Origin: Bog-756 sp963812525
GTDB taxonomy: Bacteria > Actinomycetota > Acidimicrobiia > Acidimicrobiales > RAAP-2
NCBI GenBank assembly: GCA_963812525.1
Contig: CAWEVL010000011.1
Location: 248,001-312,000, forward strand
Reading direction: 5' to 3'
Length of the DNA stretch: 64,000 nt
A program made the translations under genes and the position numbers. Below the pieces are notes generated by a model that did not search any database, was not told the origin of the DNA, and was given only the letters and a program-made list of their open reading frames with translations. Shown one piece after another: positions 1 through 8,641 of this stretch (its first letter is position 1; every line of letters begins with the position of its first letter).

Positions 1-1639
1 CTACGTCGTGCCGCCGAGCGCGGCAGGACAAGGCGGAGGCAGATGACCAACCGCCGACCGACGACGGAGCCGGCACCCCATCGCCCGGCGGTGTCGACCC
101 CGACACCGCCTCCGAGAAGGCCACCGCCAACGCCGGCATCCCACCGCCACCGCCACCGCCACCGCCACCGCTGGCACCACTGTCCCCGTCGCCACCATCA
201 TTCCCGCCGCCGCCACCACCGTCGACGCCGCCGCCGTCACCGTGGCGGGCGGGCCCTCCTCCGGCCCGACGGTCACCGACGCCGCCCTGGACAGCATCTT
301 CGGCCAGCACGTCATCCTGCGGTCGGCTCGCATCGCCCATGGCGCCCTCTCCACCCGGACCATCGTGGTCGACGACGACCAGCGCGCCGGCATCGTGGAC
401 TTCCGCACGGCCTCCACGGTGGCCTCCGCCGACCAGCTCAACCGGGACGCGGCAGCGCTCCTGGCCGCGGCGGCCGTGGTGGCCGGACCGGAACGGGCCG
501 TCCAGGCGGCCCTGCGGACGGTGGCCCCCGAGGTCATCGTCGGCGCCCTGCCGTACCTCCAGCGGGCGGCACTGGACCCGGTGGCGTCGCGCACCCTCCG
601 GGGGAAGAAGGCGCTCCTGACCGGCCTGCGCGACCAGGGAGCGGCCGCGGTCGGCGTCGAGGTGCCCAAGCTGGCCGAGCCCCGACGCATCAGCTGGGTC
701 ACGCTGGTCCTGGTCTTCGGGACGCTGATCGGCGGTTGGGCCCTGATCGGCGTGCTCATCAACGTGGGGAAGTCGTGGAGCACGATCACCGGAGCCGATT
801 GGGGCTGGGTGGTGGTCACCTTCGTCCTGGCCCAGGCGGCCTACCCGGCGATCGCCCTGACCACGGTGGGCTCGGTGACCAATCCGCTTCCGTACGGCCG
901 CACGTTGGCCCTCGAGCTGTCCGATACCTTCGTGGCCCTGGCCGGGGGGTCCATGGCCGTGCTGGCCACCCGGGTGCGGTTCTTCCAGCAGGAGGGGTAC
1001 ACCCCGACGGTGGCCGTGAGCTCCGGAGTCCTGGCCAGCACGGCGAGCTGGATCGTGAAGGGCGCACTCTTCCTCATCGCCCTGCCCCTGGCCATCGGGA
1101 ACCTCCACTTCGACTCCACGCCGTCCAGCGACGGCAGCTCGTCCAGCTCCAACCTGGTCTGGCTCATCGTGGTGGCCGTGGTCGTGGTGGGGGTGGCCCT
1201 GGGCCTGCTGTTCGCCGTGCCCCGGTGGCGTCGCCTGGCCGCGGCCAAGCTCCGGCCCAAGGCCTCCGAGGTCTGGGACCACCTGAAGCTGCTGGCCGGC
1301 CACCCCCGCAACCTGGTGGAGATCTTCGGTGGCAGCGCCGCCGCCCAGATCTTCGTGGCCCTCGCCCTCGGTGCCTCCCTCCACGCCTTCGGGGCCCGGC
1401 TGAACCTGGCCATGCTGATCGTCGTCCTCACCCTGGGATCGATGCTGGGGGGCATCTCGCCGGTCCCCGGCGGCATGGGGGTGGTGGAGGCCGGCATGAT
1501 CATCGGCCTGACCGCGGCCGGCATCAACGAGACCGTCGCCGTGGCCGCCGTGTTCGTCCAGCGGCTGTTCACCGCCTACCTGCCGCCCATCTGGGGATGG
1601 TTCGTCCTGGTGTGGATGAGGAAGAAGGAGTACCTGTGA
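1..1639 (+). CDS. Kinase-like / lysylphosphatidylglycerol-synthase-type flippase membrane protein, 5'-truncated and frameshifted
   Basis: The clean reading frame runs from 242 to the stop at 1637-1639. Its first ~130 residues look like the C-lobe of a degenerate kinase: HGALSTRTIVVDDD resembles a catalytic loop and DFRTA stands where DFG would be. About six hydrophobic segments follow (from WVTLVLVFGTLIGGW to the C-terminus) with the SPVPGGMGVVEAG motif of the UPF0104 / LPG-synthase TM family. Related proteins are flippases or transporters of lipid-linked molecules; the substrate here is unknown. Upstream, frame 3 reads as an acidic, proline-rich linker (around 30-135), then good coding passes to frame 2 near the CCACCG repeat, so one indel lies about 128-200. 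The true start is outside the window. The stop lies 3 bp from the end of the convergent HAD gene. Confidence 0.7.
141..170. repeat. CCACCG hexamer array, five perfect copies
   Basis: Five uninterrupted CCACCG units encode a Pro-Pro or Ala-Thr linker depending on frame. They sit where the coding frame of the flippase gene changes. A hexamer copy change cannot shift the frame, so a separate single-base error is needed. Confidence 0.85.
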
Positions 1640-1642
1640 GGG

Positions 1643-2302
1643 TCAGCCGGGGGGCAGCCCCTCGAGGCCGCGGTAGGCACGGAGCCGGCCGAGCCGGCCC
1701 AGCCGGCCTACGTTGACCCCGACGTCGGCGGCGCCCAGCAGGTGCAGGTCGCCGCGACTGTTGCCGTAGGCCCAGAGCCGGTCGGGGTCGGCACCGCTGT
1801 CGCGCATCCACGCCCGCAGGCGACGGAGCTTCTCCTCACCCCGGCAGTTGGCCCCGTCGTACCGGCCGGTCAGGGCGCCTCCCCCGTCGAGGCCCAGGCG
1901 GGTGGCGACGACCCCGTCGGCACCGAGGAGTTCACCGGCCACCCGGACGTAGACCTCGGGCGAGGCCGACACGATGACCACCCGGTCGCCCCGGTGGCGG
2001 TGCCAGTCGAACCGCTCCCGCACCTCGGCCCGCAGGTGCCGGGACAAGTGGTGCCGGGCGAAGCGCTCCGAGAGGGCCTCGACCCGCGCCACCTCCTCCC
2101 CGGCCAGGATCCGCTCGAACAGCTGCTCTTTGGTCTCGTCGGCCACCGTCCCGCCGGCCAGCGCCCCGTGGGCCAGGCGGGGGGCCAGCGCCGCGGTGGC
2201 GATCACCACGGCGCGACGGCCGCGGACCTCCATGAGGAAGTCCATGACACTGCCACCCTCGGTCAGGGTCCCGTCGAAGTCGAAGGCAGCCACGTCGGCC
2301 AC
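1643..2302 (-). CDS. HAD-IB family phosphatase (SerB-like)
   Basis: A 219-residue haloacid dehalogenase-type hydrolase with GTG start at 2302. Motif I is DFDGTLT near residues 8-14, with both Asp residues. Motif II is SASPEVYV (Ser nucleophile stabiliser) near 113-120. A Lys lies in the EEKLRRLRAW stretch and motif III is YGNSRGDLHLL near 190-200. The IB subclass includes phosphoserine phosphatases and phosphatases of lipid head groups or glycerol phosphates; the substrate cannot be read from the sequence. It lies 15 bp downstream of the crotonase gene on the same strand, so the two are probably co-transcribed. It faces the flippase gene tail to tail with 3 bp between stops. Confidence 0.85.
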   Translation of the reverse strand: MADVAAFDFDGTLTEGGSVMDFLMEVRGRRAVVIATAALAPRLAHGALAGGTVADETKEQLFERILAGEEVARVEALSERFARHHLSRHLRAEVRERFDWHRHRGDRVVIVSASPEVYVRVAGELLGADGVVATRLGLDGGGALTGRYDGANCRGEEKLRRLRAWMRDSGADPDRLWAYGNSRGDLHLLGAADVGVNVGRLGRLGRLRAYRGLEGLPPG

Positions 2303-2317
2303 GAATGCGCCCGCCCC

Positions 2318-3100
2318 TCAGCCGTCGGTACCGACCGCCGCCCCGCCCCGCCCCGCCCCCGACGAGAAGCGGGTGGCGCCGGCGGCGACGTCGGGCGACG
2401 TCAGGCTGTCCAGGCCGTACCGGAATTCGGAGCGGAGGGCGTCCTCGGTGGACAGGCCCCACTGGGCCAGCGCCGACAGCCGGTCGTTCCGCAGGCAGGT
2501 CTGGGGAAGGGCGGCCAGCTCCCGCCCCCAGGCCACGGCCCGGTCGCGGGCGGTGCCGGCCGGGACCACCCGGTCGACGAGCCCCATGGCCAGGGCCTCC
2601 TCGGCACCGACCTCCCGCCCGGTGAGGATGAGGTCGAGGGCGCGGCCCTGCCCGACCAGGCGGGGGAGCCGCACGGTGCCCCCGTCGATCAGGGGTACCC
2701 CGAACCGCCGGCAGAACACCCCGAAGGCGGCGTCCTCGGCCGCCACCCGCAGGTCGCACCAGACGGCCAGCTCCAGCCCGCCGGCCACGGCGTACCCCTC
2801 GACAGCGGCGATCACCGGCTTCCCCAGGGCCAGCCGGGTGGGCCCCATGGGCCCGGGGCCGTCCTCACGCACGCGGTGACGGTCGCCCTCGGCCAGGGAC
2901 TTGAGGTCGGCCCCGGCGCAGAACGTCCCCCCGCCGCCGGTCAGCACGGCTACCGCCGACAAGTCGTCCCGGTCGAAGGCGGTGAACGCCTCCAGGAGGG
3001 CGGTGGCCGTGGCCGGGTCGACGGCGTTACGGCGCGCGGGCCGGTCGATGGTGACGACGGTCACCGGTCCGTCCTGGTCCACCTGTACGGTCTGGCTCAT
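2318..3100 (-). CDS. Enoyl-CoA hydratase/isomerase (crotonase) family protein
   Basis: A 260-residue crotonase-fold protein. The two oxyanion-hole segments are clear: CAGADLKS near residue 61 and GYAVAGGLELA near 100. The segment that normally carries a catalytic Glu reads RRFGVPLIDGGTVRLPRLVG, with Leu-Ile-Asp in place of the usual Glu-containing pattern, so a simple hydratase reaction is uncertain. Acyl-CoA binding is expected from the fold. Start ATG at 3100 is preceded on its own strand by GGGAGG. It is the first gene of a two-gene unit with the HAD phosphatase and is divergent from ahpC, with about 200 bp between starts. A degradative or detoxifying acyl-CoA role is possible, but nothing nearby names a substrate. 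Confidence 0.85.
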   Translation of the reverse strand: MSQTVQVDQDGPVTVVTIDRPARRNAVDPATATALLEAFTAFDRDDLSAVAVLTGGGGTFCAGADLKSLAEGDRHRVREDGPGPMGPTRLALGKPVIAAVEGYAVAGGLELAVWCDLRVAAEDAAFGVFCRRFGVPLIDGGTVRLPRLVGQGRALDLILTGREVGAEEALAMGLVDRVVPAGTARDRAVAWGRELAALPQTCLRNDRLSALAQWGLSTEDALRSEFRYGLDSLTSPDVAAGATRFSSGAGRGGAAVGTDG

Positions 3101-3181
3101 CCTCCCAGCATGGTGGAACCGGCGAGCGAGGGCCAGCGAGCGGGGCGCCGGGCGCGTCGCTGGGAAACACGACTAACTCGG

Positions 3182-3210
3182 TCGACAATTGGACCGGGTT
3201 CGTCTATCCT
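3182..3210 (+). promoter_or_regulatory. Probable sigma-70-type promoter of ahpC
   Basis: TCGACA (3182-3187), a 17-bp spacer, then TATCCT (3205-3210). This fits the TTGACN/TANNNT pattern of actinobacterial housekeeping promoters and leaves a leader of about 85 nt before ahpC. Confidence 0.6.
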
Positions 3211-3302
3211 GGCGCGGCGACGTGATCGCGGCGTCCGCCCGATCCGGTGCGCAGGAGATTCGAAGCACCACGCAGACTCACGGCACAACGAAGGAGCATT
3301 CC

Positions 3303-3938
3303 ATGGCAATCCGTCTGGGCGACGAAGCCCCTGACTTCACAGCGGAGACGACTGAGGGCACCATCAACTTCCACGAGTACCTCGGGGACAGTTGGGGCGT
3401 GCTGTTCTCGCATCCCAAGGACTTCACTCCGATCTGCACCACTGAGCTGGGCGCCTTCTCCGCGGCCAAGGCCGAGTTCGACAAGCGGGACACCAAGCTC
3501 ATCGGCCTCTCGGTGGACGACGTGACATCGCACGGCAAGTGGGCCGGTGACATCGAAGAGACCCAGGGCACGGCGCTGAACTTCCCCCTCATCGGCGATG
3601 AGGACCGCAAGGTGGCCGAGCTCTACGACATGATCCACCCCAACGCCAACGACACCCTCACGGTTCGCTCGGTGTTCGTCATCGGCCCGGACAAGAAGGT
3701 CAAGCTCACCCTGACCTATCCGGCCTCGACCGGCCGCAACGTGCAGGAGATCCTCCGGGTGCTCGACTCGCTCCAGCTCACCGCCGACTACAAGGTGGCC
3801 ACTCCGGTCAACTGGAAGGACGGCGAGGACGTCGTCATCGTGCCCGCCGTGTCCGACGAGGAGGCAAAGGAGCGGTTCCCCAAGGGGTTCAACGCCGTCA
3901 AGCCCTACCTGCGGATCACCCCCCAGCCCAACAAGTAG
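3303..3938 (+). CDS. 1-Cys peroxiredoxin (AhpC/TSA, Prx6 type)
   Basis: A 211-residue peroxiredoxin reducing H2O2 and organic hydroperoxides in the cytoplasm. The active-site segment HPKDFTPICTTELG holds the peroxidatic Cys45 with Pro and Thr at the expected spacing. No other cysteine is present in the chain, so this is a 1-Cys enzyme needing an external thiol. The C-terminal half (NWKDGEDVVIVPAVSDEEA) is the long Prx6-type dimerisation extension. AAGGAG (3291-3296) sits 6 nt before ATG 3303, which fixes the start. It appears monocistronic, with its own promoter upstream and a strong hairpin downstream (4003-4036). Confidence 0.95.
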   Translation: MAIRLGDEAPDFTAETTEGTINFHEYLGDSWGVLFSHPKDFTPICTTELGAFSAAKAEFDKRDTKLIGLSVDDVTSHGKWAGDIEETQGTALNFPLIGDEDRKVAELYDMIHPNANDTLTVRSVFVIGPDKKVKLTLTYPASTGRNVQEILRVLDSLQLTADYKVATPVNWKDGEDVVIVPAVSDEEAKERFPKGFNAVKPYLRITPQPNK

Positions 3939-4002
3939 TCCCGGTCGGGCCGGCGGGCCGCTGAGTCCCCGATGGGTCCGATCGCCCCCCCACCCCGATG
4001 GT

Positions 4003-4036
4003 GCGACCGGCCCCGCCGTCATGGCGGGCCGGTCGC
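4003..4036 (+). terminator. Hairpin after ahpC, probable terminator
   Basis: A 14-bp stem (arm GCGACCGGCCCGCC with one bulged C on the 5' side) closes a GTCAT loop. It has no U tract, as is common for GC-rich actinobacterial terminators. It lies in the 270-bp gap between ahpC and rpsO, where I see nothing else apart from a weak TACGCT (4142-4147) that may be the rpsO -10. Confidence 0.5.
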
Positions 4037-4209
4037 TCGTCGCGTGGGCCACCCGGCCGGAGACGCCGCCCCGCCTCGTCCTTCCACCCGCCCCACGCTG
4101 GGATGTTCGTCGGGGGGTCCCAGGAGAGGCGGTGTTCCTGCTACGCTAGTGCCGCTGGTGTGTTCCGTCCGCCGGCCCTTTCCGAAGACATCAGAGGTCG
4201 ATTTCCCAC

Positions 4210-4467
4210 ATGCCAGACAAGCAGGCCACCATCTCCGAGTACCGTCTCCACGAGACCGATACCGGATCCCCCGAGGTGCAGATCGCCATCCTGAGCGAGC
4301 GCATCGTCCACCTGACTGAGCATCTCAAGGTCCACAAAGGCGACCACCACACCCGTCGTGGTCTCCTGAAACTGATCGGACGACGTCGGCGACTGCTCGA
4401 CTACGTCCGCAACAACGACGTCGAGCGCTACCGAGACATCATCGGCCGCCTCGGACTCCGCCGCTAG
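4210..4467 (+). CDS. rpsO: 30S ribosomal protein S15
   Basis: An 85-residue S15, slightly shorter than the usual 88-89, with the family core GSPEVQIAILSERIVHLTEHL and the KGDHHTRRGLLKLIGRRRRLL rRNA-binding segment. It binds 16S rRNA helices 20-22 in the central domain of the small subunit. ATG 4210 follows an AGAGG about 14 nt upstream, a weak ribosome site. It is followed by pnp, the classic rpsO-pnp order, with a UUCG hairpin between them, so pnp may be expressed partly by readthrough and partly from a promoter in the 270-bp gap. Confidence 0.97.
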   Translation: MPDKQATISEYRLHETDTGSPEVQIAILSERIVHLTEHLKVHKGDHHTRRGLLKLIGRRRRLLDYVRNNDVERYRDIIGRLGLRR

Positions 4468-4483
4468 GCGGTCATCAGTCGCT

Positions 4484-4505
4484 CCGCCCGGCTTCGGCCG
4501 GGCGG
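4484..4505 (+). terminator. UUCG-capped hairpin between rpsO and pnp
   Basis: A perfect 9-bp stem (CCGCCCGGC / GCCGGGCGG) closed by a TTCG tetraloop lies 17 bp after the rpsO stop and is followed by TCGCAATTT. It could act as a partial terminator or an RNA-processing or stability element at the same place as the rpsO-pnp hairpins of other bacteria. The rest of the gap to 4737 shows no further gene. Confidence 0.55.
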
Positions 4506-4737
4506 TCGCAATTTCTCCCCGGGCAGCATGCCGGGAGATCGCAGGTCGGCAAGGTGCCGGCGTGCAGCAACAGCGGCCAGCCACAGAGTTGGCGGGTCGC
4601 CCACAACACACCAATTGGGCTTTCATCGAGGTCAGTCACCAGTTGCCGATCACCCCCTCCACCGGACGCACGGACCGGGTGGTGTGGTCGACAACTGGGA
4701 ACTGGCTCGGGAGCCCCCGAACAGACCAAGGAGCGTC

Positions 4738-7213
4738 ATGTCAGACGCCATTTCCGTGTCGGCACCCATCAGTGGCACCGACCGCACACTTTCATTCGAG
4801 ACGGGCAAGCTGGCCCAGTTGGCCGACGGCGCCGTCGTGGCCCGGATCGGCGACACCGTCCTGCTGGCCACGGCCACGGCATCCCGGTCGGTACGGGAGG
4901 GAGCCGACTTCTTCCCGCTGACCGTGGACATCGAGGAGCGGACCTACGCCGCCGGCAAGATCCCCGGCTCGTTCTTCCGTCGGGAGGGCAAGTCCTCGGA
5001 CCAGGCCATCCTGACCTGCCGGCTCATCGACCGCCCCCTGCGCCCCTCCTTCCCCAAGGGGTTCCGCAACGAGGTGCACGTCGTGGGGACCATCTTCGGG
5101 GCCGACCAGATCAACCCCCACGACGTCCTGGCCATCAACGCCGCCTCGGCGGCCCTGATGATCTCGGGGATCCCCTTCGAAGGCCCCATCGGGGCGGTCC
5201 GGGTGGCCTACTCGACCGACGGTCAGTGGATCCCACACCCCACCTTCGAAGAGGGCGACGACTCCACCTTCGAGCTGGTGGTGGCCGGCCGGGCCCTGTC
5301 GGAGGCCGCCGACGCCGAGATCGCCATCATGATGGTGGAGGCCGGTGGATCCGAGCGGTCATTCCAGTACTACGACGAGGGCGCACCCCAGGTCACCGAG
5401 GAGGTCCTGGCCGACGGTCTCGAGGCGGCCAAGACGTGGATCCGTGAGTCCATCGTTCTCCAACGCCAGATGGCGGACGCCTACGTGGCCGCCCGCGGCC
5501 CGGTCGAGATCATCGGCTACTCGACGTTCTCCGACTACGAGGACGACGTCTTCGAGCGGGTCGAGACCGTCGGGTCGGACGCCATCGCCGAGGCCAACAA
5601 GATCGTGGCCAAGGCCGAGCGCAACGCGGCCCTCGACGCCGCGACGACCTTCATCAACGAGACCCTGGCCGGTGAGTTCCCCGAGCGGGGCGGCGAGGTG
5701 AAGGCCGCCGTGCGAGGTCTGACCAAGAAGCTGGTGCGTAGGCGCATCGTGGAGGAGGGCCTCCGCATCGACGGTCGCACGACCACCGAGATCCGTCCCC
5801 TCTCGGCCGAGGTGGACCTGTTCCCCACGGCCCACGGTTCGGCCCTGTTCCAGCGGGGCGAGACCCAGGTGCTCAATGTGACCACCCTGGGCATGCCGCG
5901 TATGAACCAGCTGCTCGACACCATCACCCCCGACGACCACAAGCGGTACATGCACCACTACAACTTCCCTCCCTTCTCCACGGGGGAGACCGGGTTCATG
6001 CGGGGACCCAAGCGCCGGGAGATCGGCCACGGCCTGCTGGCCGAGCGGGCCCTCCTGCCCGTCGTCCCCTACGAGGAGGACTTCCCCTACACCCTGCGCC
6101 TGGTGTCCGACGTCCTGGCCTCCAACGGTTCCACATCGATGGCCTCGGTGTGCGGGTCGAGCCTGTCCTTGATGGCTGCCGGTGTGCCGCTGAAGGCCCC
6201 CGTGGCCGGCATCGCCATGGGCCTGGTCTACGACGGTGGCACCTACGTCACCCTCACCGACATCCTCGGGCGCGGAGGATGCCTTCGGGGACATGGACTT
6301 CAAGGTGGCCGGGACCAAGGACGTTGTCACCGCCCTGCAACTCGACACCAAGATCGACGGCCTGCCGCTCGACGTGCTGACCAAGGCACTGCTCCAGGCC
6401 AAGGAGGCCCGGCTCTCCATCCTCGAGGTGATGGCCGGCGCCATCTCCGAGCCTCGTGGCGAGGTGGCCGAGTCGGCACCGAAGATCATCTCCTTCGAGA
6501 TCCCGATGGACAAGATCGGTGAGGTGATCGGGCCCAAGGGCAAGGTCATCAACGCCCTCCAGCAGGAGACCGGGGCCGACATCGCCGTCGACGACGACGG
6601 CATGGTCGGCACCGTGACCATCGGGGCCAAGGACGGCACCGCAGTGGAGGAGGCCCGCCGCCGGATCTCCACCATCCTCGACCCGCCGCTGGCCGAGGTC
6701 GGAGCCACCTACCAGGGCAAGGTGGTCAACATCACCAAGTTCGGAGCCTTCGTGAACATCCTTCCCGGCCGGGACGGGCTGCTCCACATCTCCAAGATCG
6801 GCCAAGGCAAGCGGGTCGAGCGCGTCGAGGACGTGTTCGAGCTGGGCCAGCCGGTCGAGGTCAGGGTGGACGACATCGACCCCCAGGGGAAGGTCTCCCT
6901 CTCCCTGGCCGGCGAGGCGCCCGCCGCGGCGTCGTCGGGTGGCGAGAGCCGCAACGGCCGCGGTGAGGGCCGGGGTGACGGTGGCGGTCGGAGCCGCCCT
7001 CGGGGCGACCACGCCGATCCAGGTGACCGGCCCGACCGGGGCCGCCGTCCGGCCGAAACGGCCGCTGCCCCCGCCGGCGCCGCCTCCTTCGAGGCCGCCT
7101 TCGAGGAGGAGCTGGTCCAGGAGTTCGGCGATCTGGGGCCAGCCGTGGCCGAGACCGCCGACCGCCCGAGTGGTGGTGGCGGAGGCGGCCGGGGCGGTCG
7201 CCGTCGCCGTTGA
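4738..7213 (+). CDS. pnp: Polyribonucleotide nucleotidyltransferase, frameshifted near 6271
   Basis: PNPase degrades RNA 3'->5' phosphorolytically and can synthesise heteropolymeric tails. Two RNase PH-like domains are present: the first spans about residues 10-150, with FFRREGKSSDQAILTCRLID, and the second begins around 340 (RIDGRTTTEIRPLSAEV) and contains GSALFQRGETQ and the FPPFSTGETG loop. The KH domain (GEVIGPKGKVINALQQET) and S1 domain (GKVVNITKFGAFVNILPGRDGLLHIS) follow, then a Gly/Arg-rich tail. Coding moves from frame 1 to frame 2 at about 6271: the family reads ILGAEDAFGDMDFK, but an extra base in CTCGGGCGCGGAG breaks it. Corrected length is about 824 residues, normal for the family. 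AGGAG precedes ATG 4738. An M16 protease gene follows, as in other actinobacteria. Confidence 0.95.
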
Positions 7214-7226
7214 GCACGCGTGAACA

Positions 7227-7257
7227 CCGGGTGACGAACCGTTCGGTCGTCACCCGG
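7227..7257 (+). promoter_or_regulatory. 11-bp perfect hairpin over the M16 protease start
   Basis: CCGGGTGACGA pairs perfectly with TCGTCACCCGG around a 9-nt loop. The 3' arm ends at the first base of the GTG start (7257), so the folded mRNA would hide the start region. It could attenuate translation of the protease relative to pnp, or mark an mRNA processing end. There is no U tract. Confidence 0.5.
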
Positions 7258-8513
7258 TGATCCGTACCGAGACCCTCCCGTCCGGGCTGGCCCTGGCCAC
7301 CGAGCGGATGGAGGACGCCCGCTCGGTGTGTATCGGCTTCTGGGTCGGGACCGGGTCCCGAGACGAGGAGGAGAGTCGGGCCGGCTCGTCGCATTTCCTC
7401 GAGCACCTGCTGTTCAAGGGCACCGCCGACCGATCGGCCACGGCCATCGCCGAGGCGGTGGACGAAGTCGGGGGCGACTTCAACGCCTTCACCACCAAGG
7501 AGTACACCTCCTTCTACATCCGGCTTTTGGCCGAGCACCTCTCGTTGGGCCTCGACATCCTCTCGGACATCATGTGGCAGCCGGCCCTCCGGCCCTCCGA
7601 CCTCGAGGCCGAACGGCAGGTGATCCTGGACGAGATCCTGATGCACGCCGACGAGCCCTCGGACGAGGCCGCCGAACAGAGCTCGGCCCTGCTCTTCCCC
7701 GACCACCCGCTGGGTCGGGAGGTGCTGGGCAGTCACGACTCGGTGGCCGAGATGACGGCCGAACGGATCGCCGAGTTCTTCGCCCATCACTACCGCCCGG
7801 GCAACATGGTGGTGGCCGTGGCCGGCGACCTCGACCACCGGGAGGTGGCCGAGGGCCTCGAGGCTCGGTTCGCCGGGTCCGGGGGTGGTGTCACCCCCGA
7901 GCGCCAGGCCCCCGACGACAAGGTCGAGCCCCTGGCCGTGTCCCGGCGGGCCACCGAACAGACCCACGTGGTGCTCGGGGTCCGCTCCGTCGACCGGCTG
8001 GACCCCCAGCGCTACTCCCTGGCCGTGGTGAACCACGTGCTGGGCGGCGGTCTCTCCAGCCGGCTGTTCCAGGAGATCCGCGAGCGACGTGGGCTGGCCT
8101 ACTCGGTGTGGTCCGAACGAGTGGCCTATCAGGACGCGGGGTCGGTGAGCGTGGGCATGGGGACGGCCCCCGAGCACGTGGCCGAAGTGCTCGACATCGT
8201 CTCCACCGAGTTGGACCGGCTGGGGGAGGAGGGCATCACCGAGCGGGAGCTGGCCATCGCCAAGGGGAACCTCCGGGCCGAGACCCTGCTGGCCTGTGAG
8301 GACTCGGGGGCCAGGATGAGCCGCATCGGGGCCGGCCTGCTGCTCCACGGCGAGATTCTCACCGTGGACGAGGTGCTGGAGCGAGTGGCGGCCCTGACCC
8401 TCGACGAGGTCCATGCCGCCGCGGCCGACCTGGTGGCCGCACCCCGGACCCTCTCGGTGGTCGGGCCGTTCGACGAGTCGGACTTCGACCCCCGCTCGCT
8501 CCGCCTCGGCTGA
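7257..8513 (+). CDS. M16 family zinc metallopeptidase (PqqL/YmxG-like)
   Basis: A 418-residue processing-peptidase-like protein. The inverted zinc motif HxxEH is HFLEH at residues 46-50, followed by the helix with conserved Glu residues (around 122-126, RQVILDEILM). The C-terminal half contains the substrate-binding LGGGLSSRLFQEIRERRGLAYSV signature. Length and domain pair match bacterial YmxG/MPP-beta-like peptidases, usually found next to pnp. Substrates are unknown; the lack of a signal peptide suggests a cytoplasmic enzyme. Start GTG 7257 is chosen because it lies 43 bp after pnp and begins directly with the conserved TLPSGL strand; its region is covered by an 11-bp hairpin. Confidence 0.92.
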   Translation: MIRTETLPSGLALATERMEDARSVCIGFWVGTGSRDEEESRAGSSHFLEHLLFKGTADRSATAIAEAVDEVGGDFNAFTTKEYTSFYIRLLAEHLSLGLDILSDIMWQPALRPSDLEAERQVILDEILMHADEPSDEAAEQSSALLFPDHPLGREVLGSHDSVAEMTAERIAEFFAHHYRPGNMVVAVAGDLDHREVAEGLEARFAGSGGGVTPERQAPDDKVEPLAVSRRATEQTHVVLGVRSVDRLDPQRYSLAVVNHVLGGGLSSRLFQEIRERRGLAYSVWSERVAYQDAGSVSVGMGTAPEHVAEVLDIVSTELDRLGEEGITERELAIAKGNLRAETLLACEDSGARMSRIGAGLLLHGEILTVDEVLERVAALTLDEVHAAAADLVAAPRTLSVVGPFDESDFDPRSLRLG

Positions 8514-8521
8514 GCCGACCG

Positions 8522-8640
8522 GACCGCACCCGACGACGGTGTTCCGGGGCCACCGCACCCGACGACGGTGTGTCCGGGGCCACCGCACCCGACGACGGTG
8601 TGTCCGGGGCCACCGCACCCGACGACGGTAGGGTGGCCGG
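8522..8640. repeat. 30-bp tandem repeat, four copies, running into the dapB promoter
   Basis: The unit begins CACCGCACCCGACGACGG. Copies two (8551-8580) and three (8581-8610) are identical; copy one (8522-8550) lacks one base. Copy four (8611-8640) diverges at its 3' end from GTGTGTCCGG to GTAGGGTGGC, and this change creates the TAGGGT element that lies 7 nt before the dapB start. The array is in frame with dapB but lies upstream of its conserved N-terminus. Confidence 0.9.
8629..8634 (+). promoter_or_regulatory. Putative -10 element for leaderless dapB transcript
   Basis: TAGGGT ends 7 nt before ATG 8642, so transcription would begin at or next to the start codon. No clear -35 is visible because the upstream DNA is the tandem repeat. 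Confidence 0.5.
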
Positions 8641-8641
8641 C

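Noticed and set aside
8522..8640. Possible CRISPR array
   Set aside because: The 30-bp units are directly adjacent with no spacers, only four copies, and no cas genes occur in the window.
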